From GCA-2718845 sp913041905 (GTDB taxonomy: Bacteria; Pseudomonadota; Gammaproteobacteria; GCA-002705445; GCA-002716945), in the NCBI GenBank assembly GCA_913041905.1, contig CAJWJQ010000042.1, positions 1-8,223 on the forward strand: a DNA stretch of 8,223 bases. The letters run 5' to 3'. Position numbers and translations under genes: made by a program. The notes under the pieces are model-generated. The model did not search any database and had not been told where the DNA came from. It saw only the letters and a program-made list of their open reading frames with translations. Of this stretch, positions 1 through 7,026 are shown piece after piece; position 1 is the stretch's first letter, and every line of letters begins with the position of its first letter.

Positions 1-2
1 AA

Positions 3-92
3 AACCACATATACGCCACATTTATAGAAGAAAAATCTATAATCTTACATAACTATAAAAATTTAGATTTTACAAAACCCCAGTATTTTTAG
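3..92 (+). CDS. Possible 3' end of an unrecognised upstream gene (partial)
   Basis: The third forward frame is open from the left edge for 29 codons and ends at TAG (90-92). It would give a tail ending ...LDFTKPQYF, which has a protein-like mix of residues. The spacing fits a compact genome: the putative stop is followed by about 30 nt and then the uvrA promoter. In DNA this AT-rich an open run of this length arises fairly often by chance, a second forward frame is also open to position 52, and no family is recognised. No function is offered. Confidence 0.28.
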   Translation, partial: NHIYATFIEEKSIILHNYKNLDFTKPQYF

Positions 93-122
93 GACTTTCT
101 TAATATTATTTACAAACATATA

Positions 123-152
123 TTGAAATCCCCGGGTTATTGAGTAATTTTG
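123..152 (+). promoter_or_regulatory. Bacteroidota-type sigma-A promoter of uvrA
   Basis: A -33-like TTG (123-125) and a -7 box TAATTTTG (145-152), separated by 19 nt, match the Bacteroidota housekeeping promoter consensus TTG/TTTG, N17-23, TAnnTTTG. Transcription would be expected to start a few bases after the -7 box, around 157-160, leaving a leader of only about 10-14 nt before the uvrA ATG at 171. The leader has no purine-rich Shine-Dalgarno sequence, as is usual in this phylum. The spacer contains CCCGGG (131-136), a GC-rich palindrome that stands out in this AT-rich DNA. No E. coli-type LexA box is visible. Confidence 0.7.
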
Positions 153-170
153 CATTTCTGACAATTAATC

Positions 171-2948
171 ATGAGTGATATTTTAAAAGCTGACCCTAAA
201 AAAAACATAATAATTAAGGGTGCTAAGCTTCATAACCTTAAGAATATTGATGTAGTAATTCCAAGAAATAAATTGACTGTAATAACTGGTCTATCTGGTT
301 CAGGAAAATCAACTCTTGCTTATGACACTTTATATGCAGAAGGACAAAGGAGATATATTGAAAGTTTATCTTCTTATGCAAGGCAATTCATGGGTAAGTT
401 AAATAAACCTAAAGTAGATTATATAAAAGGTATTTCACCTGCTATAGCAGTTGAACAGAAGATAAACGTTTCAAATCCAAGGTCAACTGTAGGAACAAAG
501 ACAGAGATTTATGATTACCTAAAATTACTTTTTACTAGAATAGGAAAAACTTATTCTCCGATTTCTAATAAAATTGTTAAAAAAGAATCAGCATCAAATG
601 TTATAGATTTTATATTAAACCTAGGAGTTGATAAAAAAATTTTACTTCTATGTTCAGTTGATTCAAAAGATAATGCTACTGGATTAAAAAAGATAAATAT
701 CCTTAAACAACAAGGATTTGCAAGGATTTTTAAATCTGGTGAGGTTTATAATCTAAATGACAAAATAGATTTAGATTTAACTAATTTTAGTCTTGTAATT
801 GACAGATTAATTACAAAAAATAATCTTGATTTTAAGAAGAGAATTTCTGATTCAATAGAATTAGCTTTATATGAGGGTAAGGGTTATTGTTCTATCTACG
901 AGATTGATTCAAAAAAAATTCATGATTTTTCAAATAAATTCGAACTAGATAATATTGATTTCATAGAACCTAGCTTAAATCTTTTTAGTTTTAACAATCC
1001 TTTTGGAGCTTGCAAAAACTGTGAAGGTTTTGGAGAAACAATAGGAATTGATATGGACTTAGTTATTCCTGATAAATCATTATCCATTCATGATGATGCA
1101 ATTGCACCTTGGAGAGGGACTGGACTCCGAAGATATTATATGAAATTAATAAATAATGCAGATGAGTTCAATTTCCCTATTCACAAACCATATGAAGATT
1201 TAAATAATGAAGAAAAGGAAATTCTATGGATTGGTAATGAATACTTCATAGGAATTGAAAAGTTTTTTAAAAAAATTAAAAGAAAGAATTATAAAATACA
1301 AAATCGTGTTATTTTATCCAGATATAGAGGAAAAACACTATGTAATATCTGTAATGGAAGTAGACTAAGAAGAGAGACTTATTATGTAAAAATTGATAAT
1401 AAAAACTTACCTGATATCCTTAAAATGTCAATAAGTGAATTAGAGGTGTTTTTTAAAACAATAAAATTAAATAAGATAGACTCAGAGATTTCAAATCGAA
1501 TTATAAAAGAAATAAAAAACAGAATAGATTATATGTTAAATGTCGGCCTTGGTTATTTAACATTGAATAGGAAAGCAAATACATTATCTGGAGGAGAGAC
1601 ACAAAGAATTAATCTTGCATCTTCACTTGGGAGCAGTCTCGTTGGGTCAACTTATATATTAGATGAACCCTCAATAGGATTGCATTGTAGAGATAATAAT
1701 AGATTAATAAAAATATTAAAAAACCTTAGAGATATAGGAAATACTGTTATTATAGTAGAACATGATGAAGAGATAATTTTATCTGCTGATCATATAATTG
1801 ATATTGGTCCTAAAGCAGGTTCATTTGGAGGTGAAATTGTTGCAACTGGGAGTTTAAAGAATATTCTAAAAGGGAATTCTTTAACATCACAATATTTAAA
1901 TAAAATTGATACAATTGAATTTAAAAGAGAAAGGAAAAAATCAAAATATTTTATTAAAGTTAAAGGAGCTAAAGAACATAATTTAAAAAACATTAATTTA
2001 AAAATTCCTTTAGGATGTTTATCAATGATAACCGGTGTTTCAGGAAGTGGAAAAAGCACTTTAGTTAAAAGAATAATCTATCCTGCCCTTTTAAATTACT
2101 TTAAAGATTATTCTCAAAAACCAGGTGATTTTGATTATATTTCAGGTGATCTAAGTAAAATTAAATCCGCAGTATTTATTGATCAAAATCCTATTGGCAG
2201 ATCTTCAAGATCTAATCCAATTACTTATTTAAAAGTTTATGATGATATAAGAATTTTATATTCAAAACAGCTTTTAGCAATAAAAAGAGAATTTAAACCT
2301 AAGGTTTTTTCATTCAATACTGATGGGGGAAGATGTGATGAATGTAAGGGAGAGGGTAAAATAAAAATAGAAATGCAATTTATGGCTGATGTAGAGCTAG
2401 AATGCGAAACTTGCAACGGAAAAAGATTTAAAGATGAAGTTTTAGATATAAAATATAATGGAATTAGTATTGATATGCTTCTTAATATGACAGTAGATGA
2501 TGCAATTTCATTGTTTAGAAAATATAATCAGAATAGGATTGTGAATAAATTAATCCCACTTCAATCTGTAGGACTTGGTTATGTTTCTCTTGGACAATCA
2601 TCAAATACTTTATCAGGAGGAGAAGCTCAAAGGATCAAATTGGCTTCATTTATCGCAAAGGGTGAACAAATAGAAAAAACTTTTTTCATATTTGATGAAC
2701 CAACCACTGGTTTGCATTTTCATGATATTAAAAAGTTACTATCTACATTTGATAAGTTAAAAAGAATGGGGCATAGTTTATTGGTTATAGAACATAATTT
2801 AGAAATGATAAAATGTGCAGATTATATCATTGACTTAGGACCTGAAGGAGGTAATGAAGGTGGACAAATTATTGCAAAGGGAACACCTGAAGAAATAATC
2901 AAATCTAAAAAGTCTTATACTGGTAGATATTTAAAAAGTAAAATTTAA
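171..2948 (+). CDS. uvrA: UvrABC excinuclease subunit A (DNA damage recognition ATPase)
   Basis: UvrA dimers scan DNA, recognise bulky lesions and load UvrB in cytoplasmic nucleotide excision repair. The 925-residue length is close to the usual ~940. Two complete ABC ATPase modules are visible. Module I has Walker A GLSGSGKST (40-48), Q-loop Q96, signature LSGGE from 472, Walker B LDEPS (D498, E499) and switch H531. Module II has Walker A GVSGSGKST (622-630), signature LSGGE from 814, Walker B FDEPT (D842, E843) and switch H875. The UvrB-binding and insertion regions lie between Walker A I and signature I, with CxxC pairs C281/C284 and C391/C394. The C-terminal zinc finger is intact as CX2CX19CX2C (C722, C725, C745, C748). 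The extra ACPxC-type zinc pair that precedes FSFNNP in E. coli and Bacillus UvrA is absent, as is typical for Bacteroidota. An in-frame TGA at 159-161 leaves ATG 171 as the only reasonable start. It is a UvrA1-type protein with its own promoter and ends flush with the convergent flippase gene. Confidence 0.98.
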   Translation: MSDILKADPKKNIIIKGAKLHNLKNIDVVIPRNKLTVITGLSGSGKSTLAYDTLYAEGQRRYIESLSSYARQFMGKLNKPKVDYIKGISPAIAVEQKINVSNPRSTVGTKTEIYDYLKLLFTRIGKTYSPISNKIVKKESASNVIDFILNLGVDKKILLLCSVDSKDNATGLKKINILKQQGFARIFKSGEVYNLNDKIDLDLTNFSLVIDRLITKNNLDFKKRISDSIELALYEGKGYCSIYEIDSKKIHDFSNKFELDNIDFIEPSLNLFSFNNPFGACKNCEGFGETIGIDMDLVIPDKSLSIHDDAIAPWRGTGLRRYYMKLINNADEFNFPIHKPYEDLNNEEKEILWIGNEYFIGIEKFFKKIKRKNYKIQNRVILSRYRGKTLCNICNGSRLRRETYYVKIDNKNLPDILKMSISELEVFFKTIKLNKIDSEISNRIIKEIKNRIDYMLNVGLGYLTLNRKANTLSGGETQRINLASSLGSSLVGSTYILDEPSIGLHCRDNNRLIKILKNLRDIGNTVIIVEHDEEIILSADHIIDIGPKAGSFGGEIVATGSLKNILKGNSLTSQYLNKIDTIEFKRERKKSKYFIKVKGAKEHNLKNINLKIPLGCLSMITGVSGSGKSTLVKRIIYPALLNYFKDYSQKPGDFDYISGDLSKIKSAVFIDQNPIGRSSRSNPITYLKVYDDIRILYSKQLLAIKREFKPKVFSFNTDGGRCDECKGEGKIKIEMQFMADVELECETCNGKRFKDEVLDIKYNGISIDMLLNMTVDDAISLFRKYNQNRIVNKLIPLQSVGLGYVSLGQSSNTLSGGEAQRIKLASFIAKGEQIEKTFFIFDEPTTGLHFHDIKKLLSTFDKLKRMGHSLLVIEHNLEMIKCADYIIDLGPEGGNEGGQIIAKGTPEEIIKSKKSYTGRYLKSKI

Positions 2949-4409
2949 TTACCAGTTCTTGTTAAACTTGTCAAAGAATATATTTACATCATTACTTAAT
3001 TTAAATATATAAGCAGCAAGTGTATATAAAATTAAAATTAATGTTGATTTAACTGCAATCGATATTACAGGCTCAAATGTGAGTTTTAAATTAAGAAATA
3101 TTACATATATAAAAGTTGTAAGAATAGCTATTTTAATAGTATCATAACTATATGGATGTATTTTAAACTTAATTTTAACTAAATATAGTTTTAACGAATT
3201 CATTATTAGAATAACAAGAAAAGTAGCATATGCAGCTCCAATAATTCCATAATCCTGAATTAAATAGAGATTTAATCCAACTGCTAAGACTGATGATATT
3301 ATTGAAAACCAGAATATGAAATAATAATACTTTGAATTAGTAATAATATTATTAACACACCCAATAGACATTGAATATAACTTAGCAAATGAAACAACAA
3401 TTACAATTGGAATTCCTTTACTATACCCTTCCTGATTAAGCATCTCGTAGAAGTCATTAAGATTCAGATTAATTATCAAAAAAAACAGACTTGATATTAA
3501 AACTAAGTTTGTTGAACTTTTCTTTAATAAATATTTTAATTTCTTTTTATTGTTTTTATTTATTACCTCAGCGACAATAGGACTTAATATCTGAAACATT
3601 GCCCTTCCAGGAATTTCAATTACAGCCGCGATAAATATTGCCACAGAATAATATGCAACATTTTCAACTGTAAGTATTGACGATAGCATAGATTTATCTA
3701 TATCTAGTATTATACTTGAAGCAGCACCTGACAAAAGAATTAAAAATGAGTATCTAAAAATTTCTTTAAAGTCCTTTTTAAAAGAAAAATTAATCTTGGG
3801 TTTATTAATAATAAATGAATAAATCATTACTATCAAAAGCCTTAGGTAATAACCATATATTAAGAAAAGAATGAAACTCTCAAAGTTTAATAAATCTAAA
3901 GTATATGATATTAAAAGAGATGTAATCAGTAGTCTTGGATATAGCTCTTTCAGAAAATTACCAAATACTGATTTTAATTTTACTCTTACCCATGAATAGA
4001 ATATTTCAAAAAAAGATGTTGAAACTGCAATAAATAGTATAACATATGCGTATTTGGATAAGGCATTTTCACTTTGGAATAAAACATTTTTTATTTGTTC
4101 ATAATATAAATAAAATATTGGTATTACAATTATTGTAACTATAAATGGGATAATTAGTGATAAGGTTAAAACTGCATCTTTTTCTTTTTTCGATTTATAT
4201 CTAGAATAGAATCTTATAACTGCATGTTGTGTTCCAAATGACAGAAATGGTTGAATTAAATTAGAAATTGCAAGTAAAGCTATAACAAGTCCTTGAAGCT
4301 TACTACCTAAAAACGTTGGATATAAATAAAGAGTATTAACTGCACCAATTATAAATGCAATACCAATAGTGATTAAATTAAAAAATGATTGTTTAACAAC
4401 TATGCTCAT
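2949..4409 (-). CDS. MOP-superfamily oligosaccharide flippase (Wzx/polysaccharide biosynthesis type)
   Basis: This 486-residue protein is almost entirely hydrophobic, with about 14 membrane segments (roughly 9-30, 38-58, 82-103, 119-139, 157-173, 177-200, 219-236, 250-266, 300-316, 332-350, 361-383, 388-410, 424-440, 450-468). Such proteins move lipid-linked saccharides from the cytoplasmic to the periplasmic face of the inner membrane. Family-like stretches are FGTQHAVIRFYSRY (58-71), the charged DIDKSML in a membrane hairpin (236-242), the EIPGRAMFQILSPIVAE segment (265-281) and YGIIGAAYAT (387-396). The start is fixed by an in-frame TAA one codon upstream (4413-4415). Its ATG overlaps the yfhO stop codon (ATGA), so translation is probably coupled. 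The substrate cannot be read from sequence. A polysaccharide-exporting or lipid II-type flippase in the same superfamily is possible, but its position after yfhO favours an envelope glycan. Confidence 0.85.
   Translation of the reverse strand: MSIVVKQSFFNLITIGIAFIIGAVNTLYLYPTFLGSKLQGLVIALLAISNLIQPFLSFGTQHAVIRFYSRYKSKKEKDAVLTLSLIIPFIVTIIVIPIFYLYYEQIKNVLFQSENALSKYAYVILFIAVSTSFFEIFYSWVRVKLKSVFGNFLKELYPRLLITSLLISYTLDLLNFESFILFLIYGYYLRLLIVMIYSFIINKPKINFSFKKDFKEIFRYSFLILLSGAASSIILDIDKSMLSSILTVENVAYYSVAIFIAAVIEIPGRAMFQILSPIVAEVINKNNKKKLKYLLKKSSTNLVLISSLFFLIINLNLNDFYEMLNQEGYSKGIPIVIVVSFAKLYSMSIGCVNNIITNSKYYYFIFWFSIISSVLAVGLNLYLIQDYGIIGAAYATFLVILIMNSLKLYLVKIKFKIHPYSYDTIKIAILTTFIYVIFLNLKLTFEPVISIAVKSTLILILYTLAAYIFKLSNDVNIFFDKFNKNW
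4406..4409 (-). promoter_or_regulatory. ATGA stop/start overlap coupling yfhO to the flippase gene
   Basis: On the minus strand the yfhO stop TGA and the flippase start ATG share the four bases ATGA. No ribosome binding site precedes the flippase start; the upstream bases are A-rich yfhO codons for Lys-Thr-Lys-Lys. Reinitiation by ribosomes finishing yfhO is the likely way the flippase is translated, which would keep the two products in a linked ratio. Confidence 0.75.
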
Positions 4410-6805
4410 TTTTTAGTCTTTTTATAAAACATATAAGCAATAAAACTAAAGGTAAGTAATATTGAAATCAATCGAACATTTATTCCCGACTTTACAATTT
4501 CAGGTTCAAAATAAAAATCTATTTTGTGTTTGCCTTCAGGAACAAGCATTGCTCTTAAAATATAATTAACATCAAAATATTCACTTAAATTGTCATCTAG
4601 ATATACATTCCATCCTTTTGGGTAATATATTTCAGAAAAAATTAATAACTGAGGGCTATTTGCATTATACTTATACGTAATATGATTGCTTGAATTTCTA
4701 TTAAAGTTTATCTCTAATAAGTCTTTAGAATTAAATTGATTTATATTATCGGGACCATAGCTGTCATGAAATGTAATTGCATGAGTTTTAATATCAATCT
4801 TAGTCAGTTTTTCAAGTATCTCATCTGCGCTATCAGTTAAATAGATAGAATCAACTGCCCATACATTTCCAGCTGCATCTTCGTTAATAAAAACTTCTTT
4901 ATCAGATTCTCCATCAGAAATCACATACTTAGTATTAAGCATATCAACCATTACATTATTGTTGTGAAATCTAAAGTAATCATATGCTTCTTGGAACCTT
5001 CTAAGTTTAGCTGCATGATAACCACCAATTGAATTATGAAAAAGCGAAGTATTAGCTCCATTTAAACCTTGAGAAGCATCATATACTCTATAATCTGATT
5101 TATCTTTTAATATCTCTAAATCAGCTTGATTTTTTGTAATATAATTTTGATTTGAATCAATGAAAAGATCTTTATCTATATATCTATTATTTACTGAGCT
5201 AAGGTCATAAAAGACTATAAATAATATAACAAGAACAGTAATGTTATTTCCTAATAAAGATTTAAATCTTAAAATAGAATAAATAATAACTGTAAAAATC
5301 ATAGCCCTTATAATATCATAAGAATACATATAAGATCTTTCATAAATAATTTTATTTAACATCTCACCACCAAACACCTTTTTATAATACTCATCTGATG
5401 GCCCTAAAAATGAAATAGAAGATTTGAATAAAAGAAGAATTATAAGAGGAATAATAACAATAATCAATGCCTTATTTAAGTTTTTATAATCATCATTCTT
5501 TAAATATTTATATAAACCAAGAGATGCTAATAAAGGAATTGCAAACTCAAGTATAACTTGGATAGAAGAGACGGCTCTAAATTTATTATACATAGGGAAA
5601 TATTCAATAAACAGATCAGTTAATAGAGGGAAATTTTTTCCCCATGATAATAATAATGAAATGATTACACAGGATAGTAACCAAAATTTTGTAGGCCCCC
5701 TTGCTGTAAAAAGTGATAAGATAAAAAGAAGAAATACTGAAATCCCAATATATGCTGGAGCTTCTAATATAGGTTGCTCTCCCCAATATGTAGGAACTGC
5801 CTTTGTAAAATTTGAGGCTTGATCATTTTGGATATTGTTCTCAATTAAAAACTTATATAAATCAGAATTAGTCCCAACATCTTCTCTTGAGGCACCACCT
5901 TGAATTCTTGGGATAACTATATTAAGACTTTCAAATATACCACTACTATATTGAGTTATATAATCATAATCTAAACCTGTAGTTTTTTCTTTTGGCCAAC
6001 CTGAAGAGTCAAATTTTAATTCACTAGCTGATCTAGTACTAAACTTAGAATATTCATAAGTGGATAAAAGATTTGGTGCATTTAAACCCATAGCAAGTAT
6101 ACCAGCTAAGAAAAATGGAGAAATGCTTTTAATAAAAGGTTTTATCTCACCCTTTTTATATGAGTCTATTAAATAGACAATGAAGAATAAACCTATTATA
6201 AATAATAGATAATATGTCATTTGATAATGATTTGCTCTTATTTGCAAAGAGATTGCTATAAGGCTTAATATAAAACCTAAGATTTTCTTGTTCTGTTTTA
6301 TTAATATTAACCCAGAGATAACCAAAGGGATATAAGAAATTGCAAGAGCTTTAGTGTTATGCCCTACTTGTAATATGATTAATAAGTATGTGGATAATCC
6401 AAAAGCTAAAGATCCAATTAATGAAATTCTCCAAGGCACTTTTAAAACTAACAGAAGGAGATACATTGAAATTAGATAAAGGAAAAGTGTATGAGCAGGT
6501 CTTGGGATAAATCTAAATAAATAATGGAAGGGAGTTAAAATGTCATAAGGGTATTTTGCTCCAAGCTGATAAGTAGGCATTCCTCCAAATGCGTTGTCTA
6601 TCCAATATATTTCTTTATCATATTTTTCCCTATTTTCTTTTATCTGTCTGGACATACCCTCATATTGAGAAATATCAGACTGAAATAATTTCTTCCCTTG
6701 TAAAAGAGGATGGTAGAATAGAACCGATCCAAGCATAAATCCAATAATAACGTATATATGGATTAGCGAATCTTTAGATAATAATTTATTAATCAATATC
6801 TTCAT
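4406..6805 (-). CDS. YfhO-family polytopic membrane protein (probable GT-C-like glycosyltransferase)
   Basis: This 799-residue inner-membrane protein matches the Bacteroidota branch of the YfhO family. An N-terminal membrane segment (14-31) leads into a first periplasmic loop with FQSDISQYEGM (41-51) and FGGMPTYQLG (73-82). D44 sits where GT-C enzymes keep a catalytic acidic residue (inference). Other family-like stretches are GHNTKA (148-153), QIRANHYQMTYY (188-199), TYWGEQP (339-345), YNKFRAVSS (406-414) and GGYHAAKLRRFQ (594-605). About a dozen membrane spans occupy 14-540. A soluble, probably periplasmic domain (about 545-770) ends in YYPKGWNVYLDD (727-738) and LRAMLVPEGKHKIDFYFEP (750-768). 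A last span (about 776-794) carries the basic tail YKKTKK. In Bacillus and Listeria, YfhO homologues glycosylate lipoteichoic acid using a polyprenyl-phosphate sugar; the Bacteroidota role is not established. An in-frame TAG two codons upstream (6809-6811) fixes the start. It overlaps the DUF4834 gene by 17 nt and the flippase gene by 4 nt. Confidence 0.88.
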   Translation of the reverse strand: MKILINKLLSKDSLIHIYVIIGFMLGSVLFYHPLLQGKKLFQSDISQYEGMSRQIKENREKYDKEIYWIDNAFGGMPTYQLGAKYPYDILTPFHYLFRFIPRPAHTLFLYLISMYLLLLVLKVPWRISLIGSLAFGLSTYLLIILQVGHNTKALAISYIPLVISGLILIKQNKKILGFILSLIAISLQIRANHYQMTYYLLFIIGLFFIVYLIDSYKKGEIKPFIKSISPFFLAGILAMGLNAPNLLSTYEYSKFSTRSASELKFDSSGWPKEKTTGLDYDYITQYSSGIFESLNIVIPRIQGGASREDVGTNSDLYKFLIENNIQNDQASNFTKAVPTYWGEQPILEAPAYIGISVFLLFILSLFTARGPTKFWLLSCVIISLLLSWGKNFPLLTDLFIEYFPMYNKFRAVSSIQVILEFAIPLLASLGLYKYLKNDDYKNLNKALIIVIIPLIILLLFKSSISFLGPSDEYYKKVFGGEMLNKIIYERSYMYSYDIIRAMIFTVIIYSILRFKSLLGNNITVLVILFIVFYDLSSVNNRYIDKDLFIDSNQNYITKNQADLEILKDKSDYRVYDASQGLNGANTSLFHNSIGGYHAAKLRRFQEAYDYFRFHNNNVMVDMLNTKYVISDGESDKEVFINEDAAGNVWAVDSIYLTDSADEILEKLTKIDIKTHAITFHDSYGPDNINQFNSKDLLEINFNRNSSNHITYKYNANSPQLLIFSEIYYPKGWNVYLDDNLSEYFDVNYILRAMLVPEGKHKIDFYFEPEIVKSGINVRLISILLTFSFIAYMFYKKTKK

Positions 6806-6986
6806 AGTCTATATAGTCACCATATTTTTCATTGCTTTTTTTAGATTTTGACTTTGATGATTTTGATTTAAAATCTGTTTTTTTTTGCTGTTTTTTTATT
6901 AAATCTGTGAAGACTAGTCTTATTAAGAGAGGTAATGCATATCTTAAAACAAGATATATTGTCAGAAATATTAATAAAAACTTCAT
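6789..6986 (-). CDS. DUF4834-family small single-span membrane protein
   Basis: This is a 65-residue protein of unknown function. It has an N-terminal hydrophobic span (about 2-26, FLLIFLTIYLVLRYALPLLI core), a Lys/Ser-rich charged linker (about 30-52) and an acidic end YGDYIDYEDID. That end closely resembles the GEYIDFEEID-type ending of DUF4834 proteins of Bacteroidota. The basic stretch after the span suggests the tail is cytoplasmic (positive-inside rule, inference). I prefer the ATG at 6984-6986. An in-frame TTG at 7035-7037 would add 17 residues and overlap the upstream reductase gene, but the family normally begins just before its hydrophobic span. The 3' end overlaps the yfhO start by 17 nt. 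In flavobacteria this family often lies beside yfhO, suggesting it helps or regulates the membrane protein, although no role has been shown. Confidence 0.78.
   Translation of the reverse strand: MKFLLIFLTIYLVLRYALPLLIRLVFTDLIKKQQKKTDFKSKSSKSKSKKSNEKYGDYIDYEDID
6838..6897 (-). repeat. Low-complexity A-rich tract encoding the Lys/Ser linker of DUF4834
   Basis: On the minus strand this stretch has a run of seven A (6891-6897) and a run of nine A (6878-6886), followed by repeated AAATCA/AAGTCA-like units that encode alternating Lys and Ser. Both A runs sit in frame as A AAA AAA heptamers, a sequence prone to slippage. It is most simply a fast-evolving charged linker. A -1 slip at the first run would end translation within about eight codons. 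Confidence 0.5.
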
Positions 6987-7000
6987 GGATAAACCTTTAT

Positions 7001-7008
7001 CAAATTTA
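7001..7008 (-). promoter_or_regulatory. Candidate -7 box upstream of the DUF4834 gene
   Basis: On the minus strand TAAATTTG (7008 down to 7001) fits the Bacteroidota TAnnTTTG -7 consensus and lies 14 nt before the preferred DUF4834 ATG, a geometry like that of uvrA. The nearest upstream TTG (7037-7035) is 26 nt away, outside the usual 17-23, so the -33 half is poor. If real, it would let DUF4834-yfhO-flippase be transcribed separately from the reductase gene. Confidence 0.3.
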
Positions 7009-7026
7009 ATGAAATTTAGTATTATA

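Noticed and set aside
113..120. Minus-strand TATGTTTG, a possible divergent -7 box
   Set aside because: No TTG at the right distance upstream on that strand, and only a very short frame would follow. Probably chance in AT-rich DNA.
93..170. LexA/SOS box controlling uvrA
   Set aside because: No CTGT-N8-ACAG or other clear inverted repeat is visible; the only palindrome is CCCGGG.
1790..2059. Minus-strand open frame of 89 codons inside uvrA
   Set aside because: It lies wholly antisense to the well-conserved UvrA module I/II junction including Walker A II, and has no family resemblance. It is a shadow frame.
2956..2978. Weak hairpin TTCTTG/CAAAGAA near the uvrA-flippase junction as a terminator
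   Set aside because: The stem is six pairs with a bulge and a ten-base loop, AT-rich, with no T-run following it on either strand. Not convincing as an intrinsic terminator.
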